A stretch of DNA of 64,000 nucleotides. It comes from Saccharospirillum mangrovi (GTDB lineage: Bacteria; Pseudomonadota; Gammaproteobacteria; Pseudomonadales; Natronospirillaceae). The notes beneath the pieces were generated by a model. That model was not told the DNA's origin. It did not search any database and saw only the letters and a program-made list of their open reading frames with translations. Positions 9,022 to 18,000 of the stretch are shown in pieces. Made by a program: the position numbers and the translations under genes. Location: positions 1,052,001-1,116,000 of the forward strand of contig NZ_CP031415.1 of assembly GCF_003367315.1 (NCBI RefSeq). Reading direction: 5' to 3'. The first letter of the stretch is position 1, and every line of letters starts with the position of its first letter.

Positions 9022-11265
9022 ATGGTAAAGGTACGGGAAGACCAGCCGGTATTCAGTGACGGCACTGTCGATCTGGAGTCCTGGCTGGCTCGCATAGAAC
9101 ACAAAGCACCGCTGATCGACAGCGATGAGCTGGTGCGTGCCTGCCGCATTGCGCGGCGGGCCGAAGAAGAAACCGACCAGCCGAAAAACCACTGGGGCGA
9201 GGGCGAGTCTGCCTATCGCACCGGTCTGGAAATGGCCGAAATTCTGGCCGATTTGAACCTCGATCAGGATGCGCTGATCGCCGCCATTCTTTACCGCACC
9301 GTGCGCGAAGAAGAACTGCCGCTCGATACCGTACGCGACCAGTTCGGCCCACAAGTCGCCAGCCTGATCGAAGGCGTGCTGCGCATGGCCGCCATTCACA
9401 CCCAACACAAATCCACTCGCGCGGCGATTCTGGGTCAGAACGAAACCCAGGGCGAAGCGGTGCGCAAAATGCTGGTGGCGATGATCGACGACGTGCGCGT
9501 CGCCTTGATCAAATTGGCAGAACGCACCTGCGCCATTCGTGCCGTCAAGCACGCACCGGCGGCTCGCAAACACAAGGTCGCACGCGAAGTTTCCGACATC
9601 TACGCACCGCTGGCGCATCGGCTTGGCGTCGGTCAACTGAAGTGGGAATTGGAAGATCTGTCGTTCCGCTATCTGGAGCCGCAGGACTACAAAAAAATCG
9701 CCAAGCTGCTCGACGAAAAACGCCTCGACCGCCAGCGTTATATCGAAAATGTGCAATCGATTTTGCAGGCCGAAGTCGAAAAGGCCGGCATTCAATCGGA
9801 AATTCAGGGCCGCGCCAAACACATCTATTCGATCTGGCGGAAGATGAAGCGCAAGTCGATCAGCTTCAGTCAGGTGTACGACATCCGCGCCTTCCGCGTG
9901 CTGGTGCCGGACGTGCGCGATTGCTACACCGTGCTCGGCATCGTGCATTCGCTGTGGCGCCATATTCCGCGTGAGTTTGACGATTACATCGCCTCGCCCA
10001 AATCGAACGGCTACCGCTCGTTGCACACCGCAGTAATCGGTCCGGAAGGCAAGGTTGTGGAAGTGCAGATTCGCACCCACGCCATGCACGAAGACGCCGA
10101 ATTGGGCGTCTGCGCGCACTGGGTCTACAAAGGCACCGACGCCAAGGGCAACTCGCATTCGCGCGGCTACGAAGAAAAGGTCAACTGGCTGCGTCAGGTG
10201 CTGGAATGGCATGACGAGTTGGGCGGCATCGAGGAAATGGTCGAAGAACTCGGCGGCGACGTCGAGACCGACCGCATCTATGTGCTGACACCCGAAGGCC
10301 ACGTCGTCGATCTCGGTCGCGGCGCGACGCCGATCGATTTCGCCTACAAGATTCACACCGACATCGGCCACCGGTGTCGCGGTGCCAAGGTGAACGGCCG
10401 CATCGTGCCGTTGAACCATCAACTGAAAATTGGCGATCAGGTGTCGGTACTGACCGGCCGCGACGCCAGCCCGAGTCGCGACTGGCTGAACCCCGATCTC
10501 GGCTATGTGCATTCCAACCGGGCGCGCGCCAAGATTCGTCACTGGTTCAAGTCGCTCGATCGCGATCAGAATCTGGCCGAAGGCCGCGCCATGCTGATGC
10601 GCGAATTGCAGCGCTTCAACTTGCCCAAGCTGGACATGGATGATCTGGCGCAACGCGTCAATTACAGCAACGCCGACGATCTGTACGCCGCCATCGGCGC
10701 CGGCGATCTGCGCTTGATGCAGGTGGTGCACGCGGCGGAAAGTCTGGTCAATCCGCAACAGCCGGACGAGATTCAACTCGGCGAAGTCACCGAACACAAA
10801 TCCAGCGGCGATCTGGTGATTCACGGCGTCGGCAACATGCTCACCGCCATTGCCAATTGCTGCAAGCCGGTGCCGGGCGACCCGGTTGTGGGCTACATCA
10901 CCATTGGCCGCGGTGTGTCGATTCACCGCCAGGATTGCGTGAATTTGTTGCAGCTGAAGAGCCGCGAACCGGAACGCATTATTGAAGTCAGTTGGGGCGG
11001 TCGTTCGCGCCGCACTTATCCGGTGGACATCACCATTCTGGCGTACGATCGCACCGGCTTGCTGCGCGACATCATGATGATCATGGCCAACGCTAACCTG
11101 AACGTAACTTCGGTGAACACGCTGTCGAACAAGGATGAAAGCCAAGCCGATATGAAGCTGACGGTCGAGATCGAAGACATCGACGCACTCGGCAAAGTGA
11201 TGGCGCAACTGTCGAAAATTCCCAACGTGGCCGACGTGCGCCGCGTCTTCCATCGCCCGCAATAA
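9022..11265 (+). CDS. relA: GTP pyrophosphokinase RelA
   Basis: Ribosome-associated (p)ppGpp synthetase of the stringent response. 747 residues, equal to E. coli RelA in scale. The N-terminal HD hydrolase region is degenerate: the HD pair of bifunctional Rel/SpoT is replaced in AAILYRTVREEE, as expected for a synthetase-only enzyme. The synthetase domain (about residues 250-375) has the RelA-type EFDDYIASPKSNGYRSLHT motif. A TGS domain (DRIYVLTPEGHVVDL) and a C-terminal ACT domain follow. A 75-base spacer after cysM contains a small GC-rich stem but no clear terminator, so partial co-transcription with cysM is possible. Confidence 0.96.
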   Translation: MVKVREDQPVFSDGTVDLESWLARIEHKAPLIDSDELVRACRIARRAEEETDQPKNHWGEGESAYRTGLEMAEILADLNLDQDALIAAILYRTVREEELPLDTVRDQFGPQVASLIEGVLRMAAIHTQHKSTRAAILGQNETQGEAVRKMLVAMIDDVRVALIKLAERTCAIRAVKHAPAARKHKVAREVSDIYAPLAHRLGVGQLKWELEDLSFRYLEPQDYKKIAKLLDEKRLDRQRYIENVQSILQAEVEKAGIQSEIQGRAKHIYSIWRKMKRKSISFSQVYDIRAFRVLVPDVRDCYTVLGIVHSLWRHIPREFDDYIASPKSNGYRSLHTAVIGPEGKVVEVQIRTHAMHEDAELGVCAHWVYKGTDAKGNSHSRGYEEKVNWLRQVLEWHDELGGIEEMVEELGGDVETDRIYVLTPEGHVVDLGRGATPIDFAYKIHTDIGHRCRGAKVNGRIVPLNHQLKIGDQVSVLTGRDASPSRDWLNPDLGYVHSNRARAKIRHWFKSLDRDQNLAEGRAMLMRELQRFNLPKLDMDDLAQRVNYSNADDLYAAIGAGDLRLMQVVHAAESLVNPQQPDEIQLGEVTEHKSSGDLVIHGVGNMLTAIANCCKPVPGDPVVGYITIGRGVSIHRQDCVNLLQLKSREPERIIEVSWGGRSRRTYPVDITILAYDRTGLLRDIMMIMANANLNVTSVNTLSNKDESQADMKLTVEIEDIDALGKVMAQLSKIPNVADVRRVFHRPQ

Positions 11266-11287
11266 TTGCCCGACAAAAAGGTCTGCC

Positions 11288-12124
11288 ATGAGCCAGCGTC
11301 GCTACGGTTACGACGATTTAAAAACGCTGATGCAACGGCTGCGCGATCCGGTTAGCGGCTGCCCCTGGGATGTGCAACAGGATTACCGTTCCATCGTGCC
11401 GCACACTCTGGAAGAGGTGTACGAAGTCATCGACACCATTGAACGCGGCGACTTCGAACACCTGCGCGAAGAACTTGGCGATCTGGTATTTCAGGTGGTG
11501 TTTTACGCTCAGATTGCGCGTGAAGAAGAACGCTTCGATCTCGACGATGTGATTCACGATCTGGTTGCAAAATTGCTGTATCGCCACCCGCATGTATTTC
11601 CCGACGGCACTTTGGAAAGTCGCATCGATCCGGCGCAGCGGCCGGAAACCGATGCCGTCAATCAGCAATGGGACCAACTGAAACAGCGCGAAAAATCCGC
11701 CAAAGAAAAACCCAGCGGCGTGCTCGACGACATTCCCAATGCACTGCCTGGATTATTACGCGCGCGCAAATTGCAAAACCGCGCCGCCAAGGTCGGCTTC
11801 GACTGGCCATCGACGGCCGAGGTATACGCCAAAATTGAGGAAGAGTTGGCTGAATTACGTGAGGCCGAAGCCAGCGGCGACAACGACGCCATCGAAGACG
11901 AACTCGGCGATGTGTTGTTTGTAATGGCGAATTTGGCGCGGCATTTAAAGGTTGATCCGGAGCAGGCGTTGCGTCGAACCATGGCGAAATTTGAATCGCG
12001 TTTTGGGCATGTGCAACGTCAGGTTGAAGTCAGCGGTCGCGATTGGTCCGACTTCAGTCTGGCGCAACTGGACGCGTTCTGGGACGAGGCCAAAGCACGG
12101 ACTCGCGCCACGACTGACGACTGA
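11288..12124 (+). CDS. mazG: Nucleoside triphosphate pyrophosphohydrolase MazG
   Basis: Hydrolyses NTPs and dNTPs to monophosphates and PPi; in E. coli MazG also lowers ppGpp, which fits its place behind relA. 278 residues with two tandem MazG domains, the full-length form. Domain 1 has SGCPWDVQQDY and EELGDLVFQVVF; domain 2 has EEELAELREAE and EDELGDVLFVMANL. The start ATG is preceded by AAAAAGG. The gene is closed by a strong terminator shared with convergent uvrA. Confidence 0.95.
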   Translation: MSQRRYGYDDLKTLMQRLRDPVSGCPWDVQQDYRSIVPHTLEEVYEVIDTIERGDFEHLREELGDLVFQVVFYAQIAREEERFDLDDVIHDLVAKLLYRHPHVFPDGTLESRIDPAQRPETDAVNQQWDQLKQREKSAKEKPSGVLDDIPNALPGLLRARKLQNRAAKVGFDWPSTAEVYAKIEEELAELREAEASGDNDAIEDELGDVLFVMANLARHLKVDPEQALRRTMAKFESRFGHVQRQVEVSGRDWSDFSLAQLDAFWDEAKARTRATTDD

Positions 12125-12138
12125 ATTTCCAATCGAAT

Positions 12139-12174
12139 TAAAAAAGCCCGACTCAATGAGCCGGGCTTTTTTTT
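12139..12174. terminator. Bidirectional rho-independent terminator between mazG and uvrA
   Basis: The arms AAAAGCCCGACTC and GAGCCGGGCTTTT pair around AAT with a single A/C mismatch. The stem is flanked by an A run on the left and T8 on the right, so it can stop transcription from mazG on the plus strand and uvrA on the minus strand. Confidence 0.9.
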
Positions 12175-12194
12175 GGCAAACCGAACAGTGGCGA

Positions 12195-15035
12195 TCAGGC
12201 CGATTCGGCGCGTCGCTGCAACAGCGGTTTCAGGTAGTGGCCGGTGATTGACGCCGGGTTGTTGGCGACGTCGGTCGGCGTGCCTTCGGCAATAATCTGG
12301 CCGCCTTTGCTGCCGCCTTCCGGGCCCAGATCGACAACCCAGTCGGCGGTTTTCACGACGTCCAGATTATGCTCGATTACCACCACCGAATTACCGTCGT
12401 CGCGCAGGCGATGCAATACCGCAAGCAGCTGTTTGATGTCCTGGAAATGCAGGCCGGTGGTCGGTTCATCCAGAATGTACAGCGTGCTGCCGGTGTCACG
12501 TTTAGACAGTTCACGTGCCAGCTTGACGCGCTGCGCTTCACCGCCAGACAGCGTCGTCGCGCTCTGGCCCAGTTTGACGTAGGTCAGACCGACGTCGATC
12601 AGGGTTTGCAGTTTGCGCGCCAGCGCCGGAATGGCATCGAAGAATTCGCGACCTTCTTCGATGGTCATGTCGAGTACTTCGTGAATGTTTTTGCCCTTGT
12701 AGCGAATCTCCAGCGTTTCGCGGTTGTAACGTCGGCCTTCGCACACATCGCACGACACATAAACGTCGGCCAGGAAGTGCATTTCTACTTTGATCACGCC
12801 ATCGCCCTGACAGGCTTCGCAGCGACCGCCTTTGACGTTGAAACTGAATCGGCCCGGCTGATAACCGCGTGAGCGCGCTTCCTGGGTGCCGGCAAACAAC
12901 TCACGAATGGCAGTGAAGGTGCCGGTGTAAGTGGCCGGGTTCGAACGCGGTGTGCGACCAATCGGGCTTTGGTCGATGTCGACGACCTTGTCGAAATGCT
13001 CCAGCCCTTTGATGTCTTTGAACGGCGCCGGCGACAGGGTGGTGTTTTTGTTCAGTTTGGCCGCCGCCAGCGGGTAGAGCGTGCGGTTGATCAAGGTCGA
13101 TTTGCCCGAACCGGATACGCCGGTGATGCAGGTCAGCAAACCGACCGGCAGATTCAGCGTCACATTTTGTAGATTGTTACCGCGTGCGCCGGTGATGGTG
13201 AGTTGGCGTTTCGGGTCGGCTGCGGTCAATTGTTCCGGCACATGAATCGCTTCCTGGCCGTTGAGGTATTTACCGGTCAGCGAATTCGGGTTGCGCATGA
13301 TTTCCGCTGGCGTGCCGGCGGCGACAATCTGGCCGCCGTGAATGCCGGCGCCGGGGCCGATGTCGAGCACGTAGTCGGCGGCGCGGATGGCGTCTTCGTC
13401 GTGTTCAACCACCAAAACGGTGTTGCCCAGGTCGCGCAGGTTGGTGAGCGTTTGCAACAGCCGGTCGTTGTCACGCTGGTGCAGACCGATGGACGGTTCG
13501 TCGAGAATGTACATGACGCCCACCAGGCCGGCACCAATCTGGCTGGCCAGACGAATGCGCTGGGTTTCGCCGCCGGACAGCGTATCGGCGCTGCGGTCGA
13601 GCGTTAAATAATCGAGACCGACGTTGACCAGGAACGACAGTCGCTGACCAATTTCGCGCAGAATTTTATCGGCAATTTGCGCTTTCGATCCGCTCAGGCT
13701 GAGCGCTTCGAAATAGCGCATCGCATCGCCAATCGCCATGTGCGTCACTTCCGGCAAATTGATGCCGTTGACGAACACATGGCGCGCGCTTTCTTTCAGT
13801 CGTGAGCCGTGGCAACCGGGGCAGTCCTGTTCGGTGAGGAATTTGGCGAGTTCTTCGCGCACCATCTGGCTGTCGGTTTCGCGGTAGCGCCGCTCCATAT
13901 TCGGCATGACGCCTTCGAACGAATGGCTGCGGCTGTACACAGCGCCGCGGCTGTTCACGTAAGAGAATTCGATCTCGGTGTTGCCGCTGCCTTCGAGCAC
14001 AATTTTCTGGAATTTTTTCGGCAGCTTGCTGAACGGCACGTCGATGTCGACGCCGTAATGTTCGCCCAACGATTGGATCTGGCTGAAGTAATAAACAGCG
14101 CGACGGTCCCAGCCAGCGATGGCGCCTTCGGCCAGGCTGCGGCTCGGGTCGCGTACCACTTTGCCGCCGTCGAAATACTGTTTTACGCCCAGGCCGTCGC
14201 ACTGTTCGCAGGCGCCGGCCGGGTTGTTGAATGAGAACATGCGCGGTTCGAGTTCGGCGATGGAGTAACCGCACACCGGGCAGGCGAAGCGGTCGGAGAA
14301 CAGCAGGTCGTCGCCGTCTTCGTCCATCCACACCACTTTGGCGGTGCCGCCGGATAACGTCAGGCAGGTTTCGAACGATTCGGCCAGACGCAGTTTCAGA
14401 TCGTCACGGACTTTGAAGCGATCGACTACCGCTTCGATGCTGTGTTTGCGTTTTTTGTCGAGCGTTGGTACTTCGTCCAAATCCATCACCGTGCCGTCAA
14501 CGCGTACCCGCACAAAACCCTGGCTGCGCAGTTCGTTGAATACGTGCAGGTGCTCGCCTTTGCGGTCGTCGATCAACGGCGCCAGCATCATCAGTTTTGA
14601 ACCTTCCGGTTGCGCCAGAACCTGATCGACCATCTGGCTGATGGTTTGCGCCGCCAGCGGTTCATCGTGATGTGGGCAGCGTGGTTCGCCGACGCGGGCG
14701 TAGAGCAAACGTAAATAATCGTAGATTTCGGTGGTGGTGCCGACGGTGGAGCGCGGGTTGTGGCTGGTGGTTTTCTGTTCGATGGAAATCGCTGGTGACA
14801 GGCCTTCGATGTGATCGACATCGGGCTTTTCCATCATCGACAGGAACTGGCGCGCGTAAGTCGACAGCGACTCCACGTAGCGGCGCTGGCCTTCGGCGTA
14901 GAGCGTATCGAACGCCAAAGAGGATTTGCCCGAACCGGACAAGCCGGTGAGCACGACCAGCTGGTCGCGCGGGATTTCCACGTCGATGTTTTTCAGGTTG
15001 TGGGTACGAGCCCCCTGGACGGTGATCTTGTCCAT
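12195..15035 (-). CDS. uvrA: Excinuclease ABC subunit A
   Basis: Damage-recognition ATPase of nucleotide excision repair. 946 residues. Two ABC modules are seen: Walker [12 protein letters not shown] near residue 31 and [15 protein letters not shown] in the second half; ABC signatures [12 protein letters not shown] and [12 protein letters not shown]; and zinc-finger Cys pairs (CPVCGYS...CEQCDG and CEACQGDG...CDVCEG). ATG at 15035 follows GAGAGGAA at good spacing; a longer in-frame reading to 15086 would run into the promoter region. Upstream lies an SOS box inside a canonical promoter, so LexA control is expected. Confidence 0.97.
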   Translation of the reverse strand: MDKITVQGARTHNLKNIDVEIPRDQLVVLTGLSGSGKSSLAFDTLYAEGQRRYVESLSTYARQFLSMMEKPDVDHIEGLSPAISIEQKTTSHNPRSTVGTTTEIYDYLRLLYARVGEPRCPHHDEPLAAQTISQMVDQVLAQPEGSKLMMLAPLIDDRKGEHLHVFNELRSQGFVRVRVDGTVMDLDEVPTLDKKRKHSIEAVVDRFKVRDDLKLRLAESFETCLTLSGGTAKVVWMDEDGDDLLFSDRFACPVCGYSIAELEPRMFSFNNPAGACEQCDGLGVKQYFDGGKVVRDPSRSLAEGAIAGWDRRAVYYFSQIQSLGEHYGVDIDVPFSKLPKKFQKIVLEGSGNTEIEFSYVNSRGAVYSRSHSFEGVMPNMERRYRETDSQMVREELAKFLTEQDCPGCHGSRLKESARHVFVNGINLPEVTHMAIGDAMRYFEALSLSGSKAQIADKILREIGQRLSFLVNVGLDYLTLDRSADTLSGGETQRIRLASQIGAGLVGVMYILDEPSIGLHQRDNDRLLQTLTNLRDLGNTVLVVEHDEDAIRAADYVLDIGPGAGIHGGQIVAAGTPAEIMRNPNSLTGKYLNGQEAIHVPEQLTAADPKRQLTITGARGNNLQNVTLNLPVGLLTCITGVSGSGKSTLINRTLYPLAAAKLNKNTTLSPAPFKDIKGLEHFDKVVDIDQSPIGRTPRSNPATYTGTFTAIRELFAGTQEARSRGYQPGRFSFNVKGGRCEACQGDGVIKVEMHFLADVYVSCDVCEGRRYNRETLEIRYKGKNIHEVLDMTIEEGREFFDAIPALARKLQTLIDVGLTYVKLGQSATTLSGGEAQRVKLARELSKRDTGSTLYILDEPTTGLHFQDIKQLLAVLHRLRDDGNSVVVIEHNLDVVKTADWVVDLGPEGGSKGGQIIAEGTPTDVANNPASITGHYLKPLLQRRAESA

Positions 15036-15095
15036 GCGTTCCTCTCGGCGTAATGGCGTTTTGGCGTCGTGACGGCGGCCCGACACAAAGGCGCC

Positions 15096-15124
15096 AGTTT
15101 ACTGTATATATGTACAGAACCCAA
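15096..15124 (-). promoter_or_regulatory. uvrA promoter
   Basis: On the minus strand TTGGGT (15119-15124) and TAAACT (15096-15101) are separated by exactly 17 bases, and the spacer is filled by the LexA palindrome. The start codon is about 60 bases downstream. Predicted by eye. Confidence 0.65.
15100..15119. promoter_or_regulatory. LexA (SOS) box
   Basis: The 20-base element TACTGTATATATGTACAGAA matches the E. coli LexA consensus at 18 of 20 positions, including the essential CTGT and ACAG halves with 8 bases between. It lies between uvrA and the divergent MFS gene and overlaps the uvrA promoter spacer. uvrA is an SOS gene in E. coli, where the box sits between uvrA and ssb. Confidence 0.93.
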
Positions 15125-15199
15125 GCGGGACCACCGCCCGGTTCTTTTCTGTTAAGATGCGCGGCTTCGCACGATGTCGGATACGCAGAACCCCCGCTC

Positions 15200-16384
15200 A
15201 TGGCTTTCAATTCGCTGGAAAAACGCGCGCTGTTTGGACTGGGAAGCCTCTACGCCGCTCGCATGCTCGGCCTCTTTATGGTGCTGCCGGTTTTAACGCT
15301 TTATGGTCAGCATCTGGCTGGCGCAACCACTCAAACACTCGGTCTGGCGCTGGGCATTTATGGCGTCACTCAAGCGTTGTTACAAATCCCTTTGGGCATG
15401 TTGTCCGACCGCTTTGGTCGCAAGCCGGTCATTTTTGCTGGCTTGATGATTTTCTTCGCCGGTTCTGTGTTGGCTGCTTTGGCGGACGATGTGGTCTGGC
15501 TGATCGTCGGCCGTGCACTGCAGGGCAGTGGGGCCATCGCCAGCGTGGTGTTGGCTTTGCTGGCGGATTACACCCGCGAAGAGGAACGCACCAAGGCGAT
15601 GGCGATTGTCGGTGCGGTCATCGGCGGCTCCTTTGTGTTGGCGGTGATGGTTGGCCCCTGGCTGGCAGGCGGTTTTGGTCTGGCCGGTCTGTTCTGGGCG
15701 ACCGCCGGTCTGGCGTTGGGCAGTTTGTTGATTCTCGCCTGGTTGCCAACGCCGCCGGGGCCGGTGGTGCATAAAGAGCGGCAGTGGCGCGGCAGCCAGT
15801 TGGGCGCGGTATTACGCGACCGGCAATTAACGCCACTGAGCCTCGGCATTTTCTGTCTGCATCTGACTATGACGGCGCTGTTCGTCGGCCTGCCGGTGAT
15901 GCTGACGCGCCAGGGTGCGGACCCGTCGCAACTGGGTTGGATCTACGCGCCGGTCATGGTGCTGTCGTTCGTCGCCATGGCGCCGCTGATCATGATCGCC
16001 GAACGCCGTCGCTGGCATGTGCCGGTGTTGCTGTTCGCCGCGGCATTGGTGTTGGTGGCGACATTAAGCCTGGGTCTGAACGCCTGGCTGGCACTGAGCG
16101 TGGTGCTGATCTGGCTGTTTTTTGTCGGCTTTAACCTGATTGAAGCCAGCTTGCCGTCGTTGCTCAGTCGGCGTGCGCCGGGCGATGCGCGTGGCACGGC
16201 TATGGGCTTGTTTTCCACCGGCCAGTTTTTGGGCGCAGCCTGCGGCGGCGTGCTCGGCGGCTGGTTGTTCGGGCAGTTCGGTCGGCTGGGTCTGGCTGCA
16301 CTGGCCGTGGTCGCCATGGGCAGCTGGATGCTGGTGCTGTGGTGGGCCGAACGCAGCGCCCGTACGGTGACAGTGGCGGATTGA
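15200..16384 (+). CDS. MFS drug/proton antiporter-like transporter
   Basis: Predicted inner-membrane exporter of the major facilitator superfamily. 394 residues with about 12 hydrophobic segments. Motif A is intact as GMLSDRFGRKP between spans 2 and 3, and ALQGSGAIASVVLALLADY matches the spans 4-5 region of drug/H+ antiporters. ATG at 15200 is chosen because the protein then begins at a normal short cytosolic tail; the frame is open further upstream across the SOS box. An MFS gene between uvrA and ssb is also found in Pseudomonas. The substrate is unknown. Its start is about 80 bases from the LexA box, so SOS control is possible but not shown. Confidence 0.85.
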   Translation: MAFNSLEKRALFGLGSLYAARMLGLFMVLPVLTLYGQHLAGATTQTLGLALGIYGVTQALLQIPLGMLSDRFGRKPVIFAGLMIFFAGSVLAALADDVVWLIVGRALQGSGAIASVVLALLADYTREEERTKAMAIVGAVIGGSFVLAVMVGPWLAGGFGLAGLFWATAGLALGSLLILAWLPTPPGPVVHKERQWRGSQLGAVLRDRQLTPLSLGIFCLHLTMTALFVGLPVMLTRQGADPSQLGWIYAPVMVLSFVAMAPLIMIAERRRWHVPVLLFAAALVLVATLSLGLNAWLALSVVLIWLFFVGFNLIEASLPSLLSRRAPGDARGTAMGLFSTGQFLGAACGGVLGGWLFGQFGRLGLAALAVVAMGSWMLVLWWAERSARTVTVAD

Positions 16385-16409
16385 CCGGACCGGAGTGCGC
16401 ACCGATGAT
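16381..16409 (+). promoter_or_regulatory. Possible ssb promoter
   Basis: TTGACC (16381-16386), a 17-base spacer and GATGAT (16404-16409). The -35 overlaps the stop codon of the MFS gene. It would give ssb its own transcript with a leader of about 80 bases. Confidence 0.45.
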
Positions 16410-16494
16410 AGTCACCACTGGACTCAACTTCATACCCTAAGCAAGTGGCCCGGATGGCTGCTTTCAAGAGCGTTTAACCAACAGGATATCGATC

Positions 16495-17085
16495 ATGGCA
16501 AGAGGCACGGTAAACAAGGTCATCATTCTCGGACGATTGGGTCAGGACCCGGACGTTCGTGCCACGGCTTCGGGCACTCAGGTGGTTAACCTGAACGTTG
16601 CCACCAACGAATTCGGACCGCAGGACGATCAAGGCAATCGTCAGGAACAAACCGAGTGGCACCGCATCGTGATTTTCGGTCGCATGGCGGAAACCGCTGC
16701 GAACTATCTGCACAAAGGTTCACTGGTGTACATCGAAGGCCGTTTGCAGACGCGCAAATGGCAGGATCAAAACGGTCAGGATCGTTACTCCACTGAAATC
16801 GTCGCGCGTGAGATGCAATTTGTCGGCGGTCGCAGTGAAGGCGGTCAGGGCCAGGGTGGCGGTGGCTTCGGCGGCGGCCAGTCCAACCAGGGCGGTAGCT
16901 TTGGTGGTCAACCGCAGGGCGGTTTCGGCGGTCAGCAAAACAGCGGTGGTTTTGGCGGTGGTCAATCCAACCAGGGCGGCGGCTTTGGTGGTGGGCAACC
17001 TGCGCCGAGCCAACCGGCACCACAGACCGGTTCTCAGCCGGGCAACAATAACTTCGACGACTTTGACGACGACATTCCTTTCTGA
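16495..17085 (+). CDS. ssb: Single-stranded DNA-binding protein
   Basis: Coats single-stranded DNA during replication, repair and recombination. 196 residues. The N-terminal OB-fold (about 1-110) includes NKVIILGRLGQDPDVR and EWHRIVIFGRMAE. A Gly/Gln/Asn-rich linker contains two copies of a GGFGGGQSNQGG unit, and the acidic tip ends DFDDDIPF, which binds partner proteins. AGGA precedes the ATG. The uvrA/MFS/ssb neighbourhood is as in Pseudomonas. Confidence 0.97.
   Translation: MARGTVNKVIILGRLGQDPDVRATASGTQVVNLNVATNEFGPQDDQGNRQEQTEWHRIVIFGRMAETAANYLHKGSLVYIEGRLQTRKWQDQNGQDRYSTEIVAREMQFVGGRSEGGQGQGGGGFGGGQSNQGGSFGGQPQGGFGGQQNSGGFGGGQSNQGGGFGGGQPAPSQPAPQTGSQPGNNNFDDFDDDIPF
16861..17001 (+). 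repeat. Two-copy direct repeat in the ssb linker
   Basis: Copy 1 at 16861-16914 and copy 2 at 16945-17001 encode almost the same peptide (GGFGGGQSNQGG then S or G, FGG). The DNA differs mainly at third positions, so the duplication is not recent. It lengthens the disordered linker. Confidence 0.8.
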
Positions 17086-17094
17086 GGTCGCTCC

Positions 17095-18000
17095 GTGAAC
17101 ATTTTGGTGACCGGCGCGGGCAGTCAGGTCGGTCTGGCACTGACGCGGTTGTTGACCAGCCGTGAGGTGACATTCGTCGCCCTGGATCGCCGCCAATTGG
17201 ACATCACTGACGCGGCGGCGATCGACGCCGCCCTGGCGGAGCATCAACCCCAATATCTGATCAACACCGACGGTCTGTTCGATGCAACGCTGGCGCAGCA
17301 GGATGAAACCGCCAGCTTTGCGCTCAATCGCGACGGCCCGGCGCTGTTGGCTCAGGCCTGTGCTGCACGCGGCATTGGTATGGTGCAGTTGTCGTCCGAA
17401 CGCATCTTTGATGGCACCAAGGCGGCGGCCTATCTGGAAAACGACACGCCGCATCCGTTGTCGGTGTTGGGTGAAAGCCAGTGGGCCGGCGAGCAGGCGG
17501 TGCGGGCGGCCTGTCCGCAGCATTTGATTGTGCGTACCTCCTGGGTATTCGGTCCGGATGGCGACAACCCGCTGACCCGCACACTGGCGCAACTGACCGA
17601 CCGTGCCGTGCTGAATCTGTGCAACGACCAACAAGGCTGCCCGACGCCGGCGGCCGATTTGGCGCGCGTTATTTTCGCCATGCTTGAGCAAGTCGATTGC
17701 CAGGTCGATCCGCCGCTTTGGGGCACGTATCACTACGTTGGCAGCGACCGCACCGATTGGCGTACCTTCGTCGAAACCGTGGTCAAGGCGGCCAAGTCAT
17801 ACGTCGATGTCAGCGTTGAACAGTTAGCCGAAACCGACGCTGTGGTGGAGCCGGAAGACAACATACCCAGGCCGGTGAACGCCGAATTGGCGGCGCGCAA
17901 AGTGTTGGCGACGTTCGGCATCAAGCAACAACCCTGGCGACGTGGCATCCAGGATGCATTAAAAATGCGCTTCGAAAATCACGCCGAGGACACCCAGTGA
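17095..18000 (+). CDS. RmlD-like sugar-nucleotide reductase fold protein, catalytic residues lost
   Basis: Extended short-chain dehydrogenase of the RmlD (dTDP-4-dehydrorhamnose reductase) family by overall match: nucleotide loop VTGAGSQVG at residues 5-13, FDGTKAAAYLEND near 105-117 and HPLSVLGESQWAGEQAV near 120-136. In true RmlD the last motif reads Y-G-x-T-K; here Tyr is Leu125 and Lys is Gln129, so ordinary SDR catalysis looks impossible. 301 residues; GTG start at 17095 after GAGG, 9 bases behind ssb. No other rml genes are present. It may be a binding or regulatory protein, as human MAT2B is, rather than an enzyme. The next gene overlaps its stop by 4 bases. Confidence 0.75.
   Translation: MNILVTGAGSQVGLALTRLLTSREVTFVALDRRQLDITDAAAIDAALAEHQPQYLINTDGLFDATLAQQDETASFALNRDGPALLAQACAARGIGMVQLSSERIFDGTKAAAYLENDTPHPLSVLGESQWAGEQAVRAACPQHLIVRTSWVFGPDGDNPLTRTLAQLTDRAVLNLCNDQQGCPTPAADLARVIFAMLEQVDCQVDPPLWGTYHYVGSDRTDWRTFVETVVKAAKSYVDVSVEQLAETDAVVEPEDNIPRPVNAELAARKVLATFGIKQQPWRRGIQDALKMRFENHAEDTQ

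Noticed and set aside
8572-11289. A 905-codon open frame on the minus strand opposite relA.
   Set aside because: It is the shadow of relA: rich in His, Gln, Phe and Val as is usual for the antisense of high-G+C genes, with no recognisable domain, and relA on the other strand is certain.
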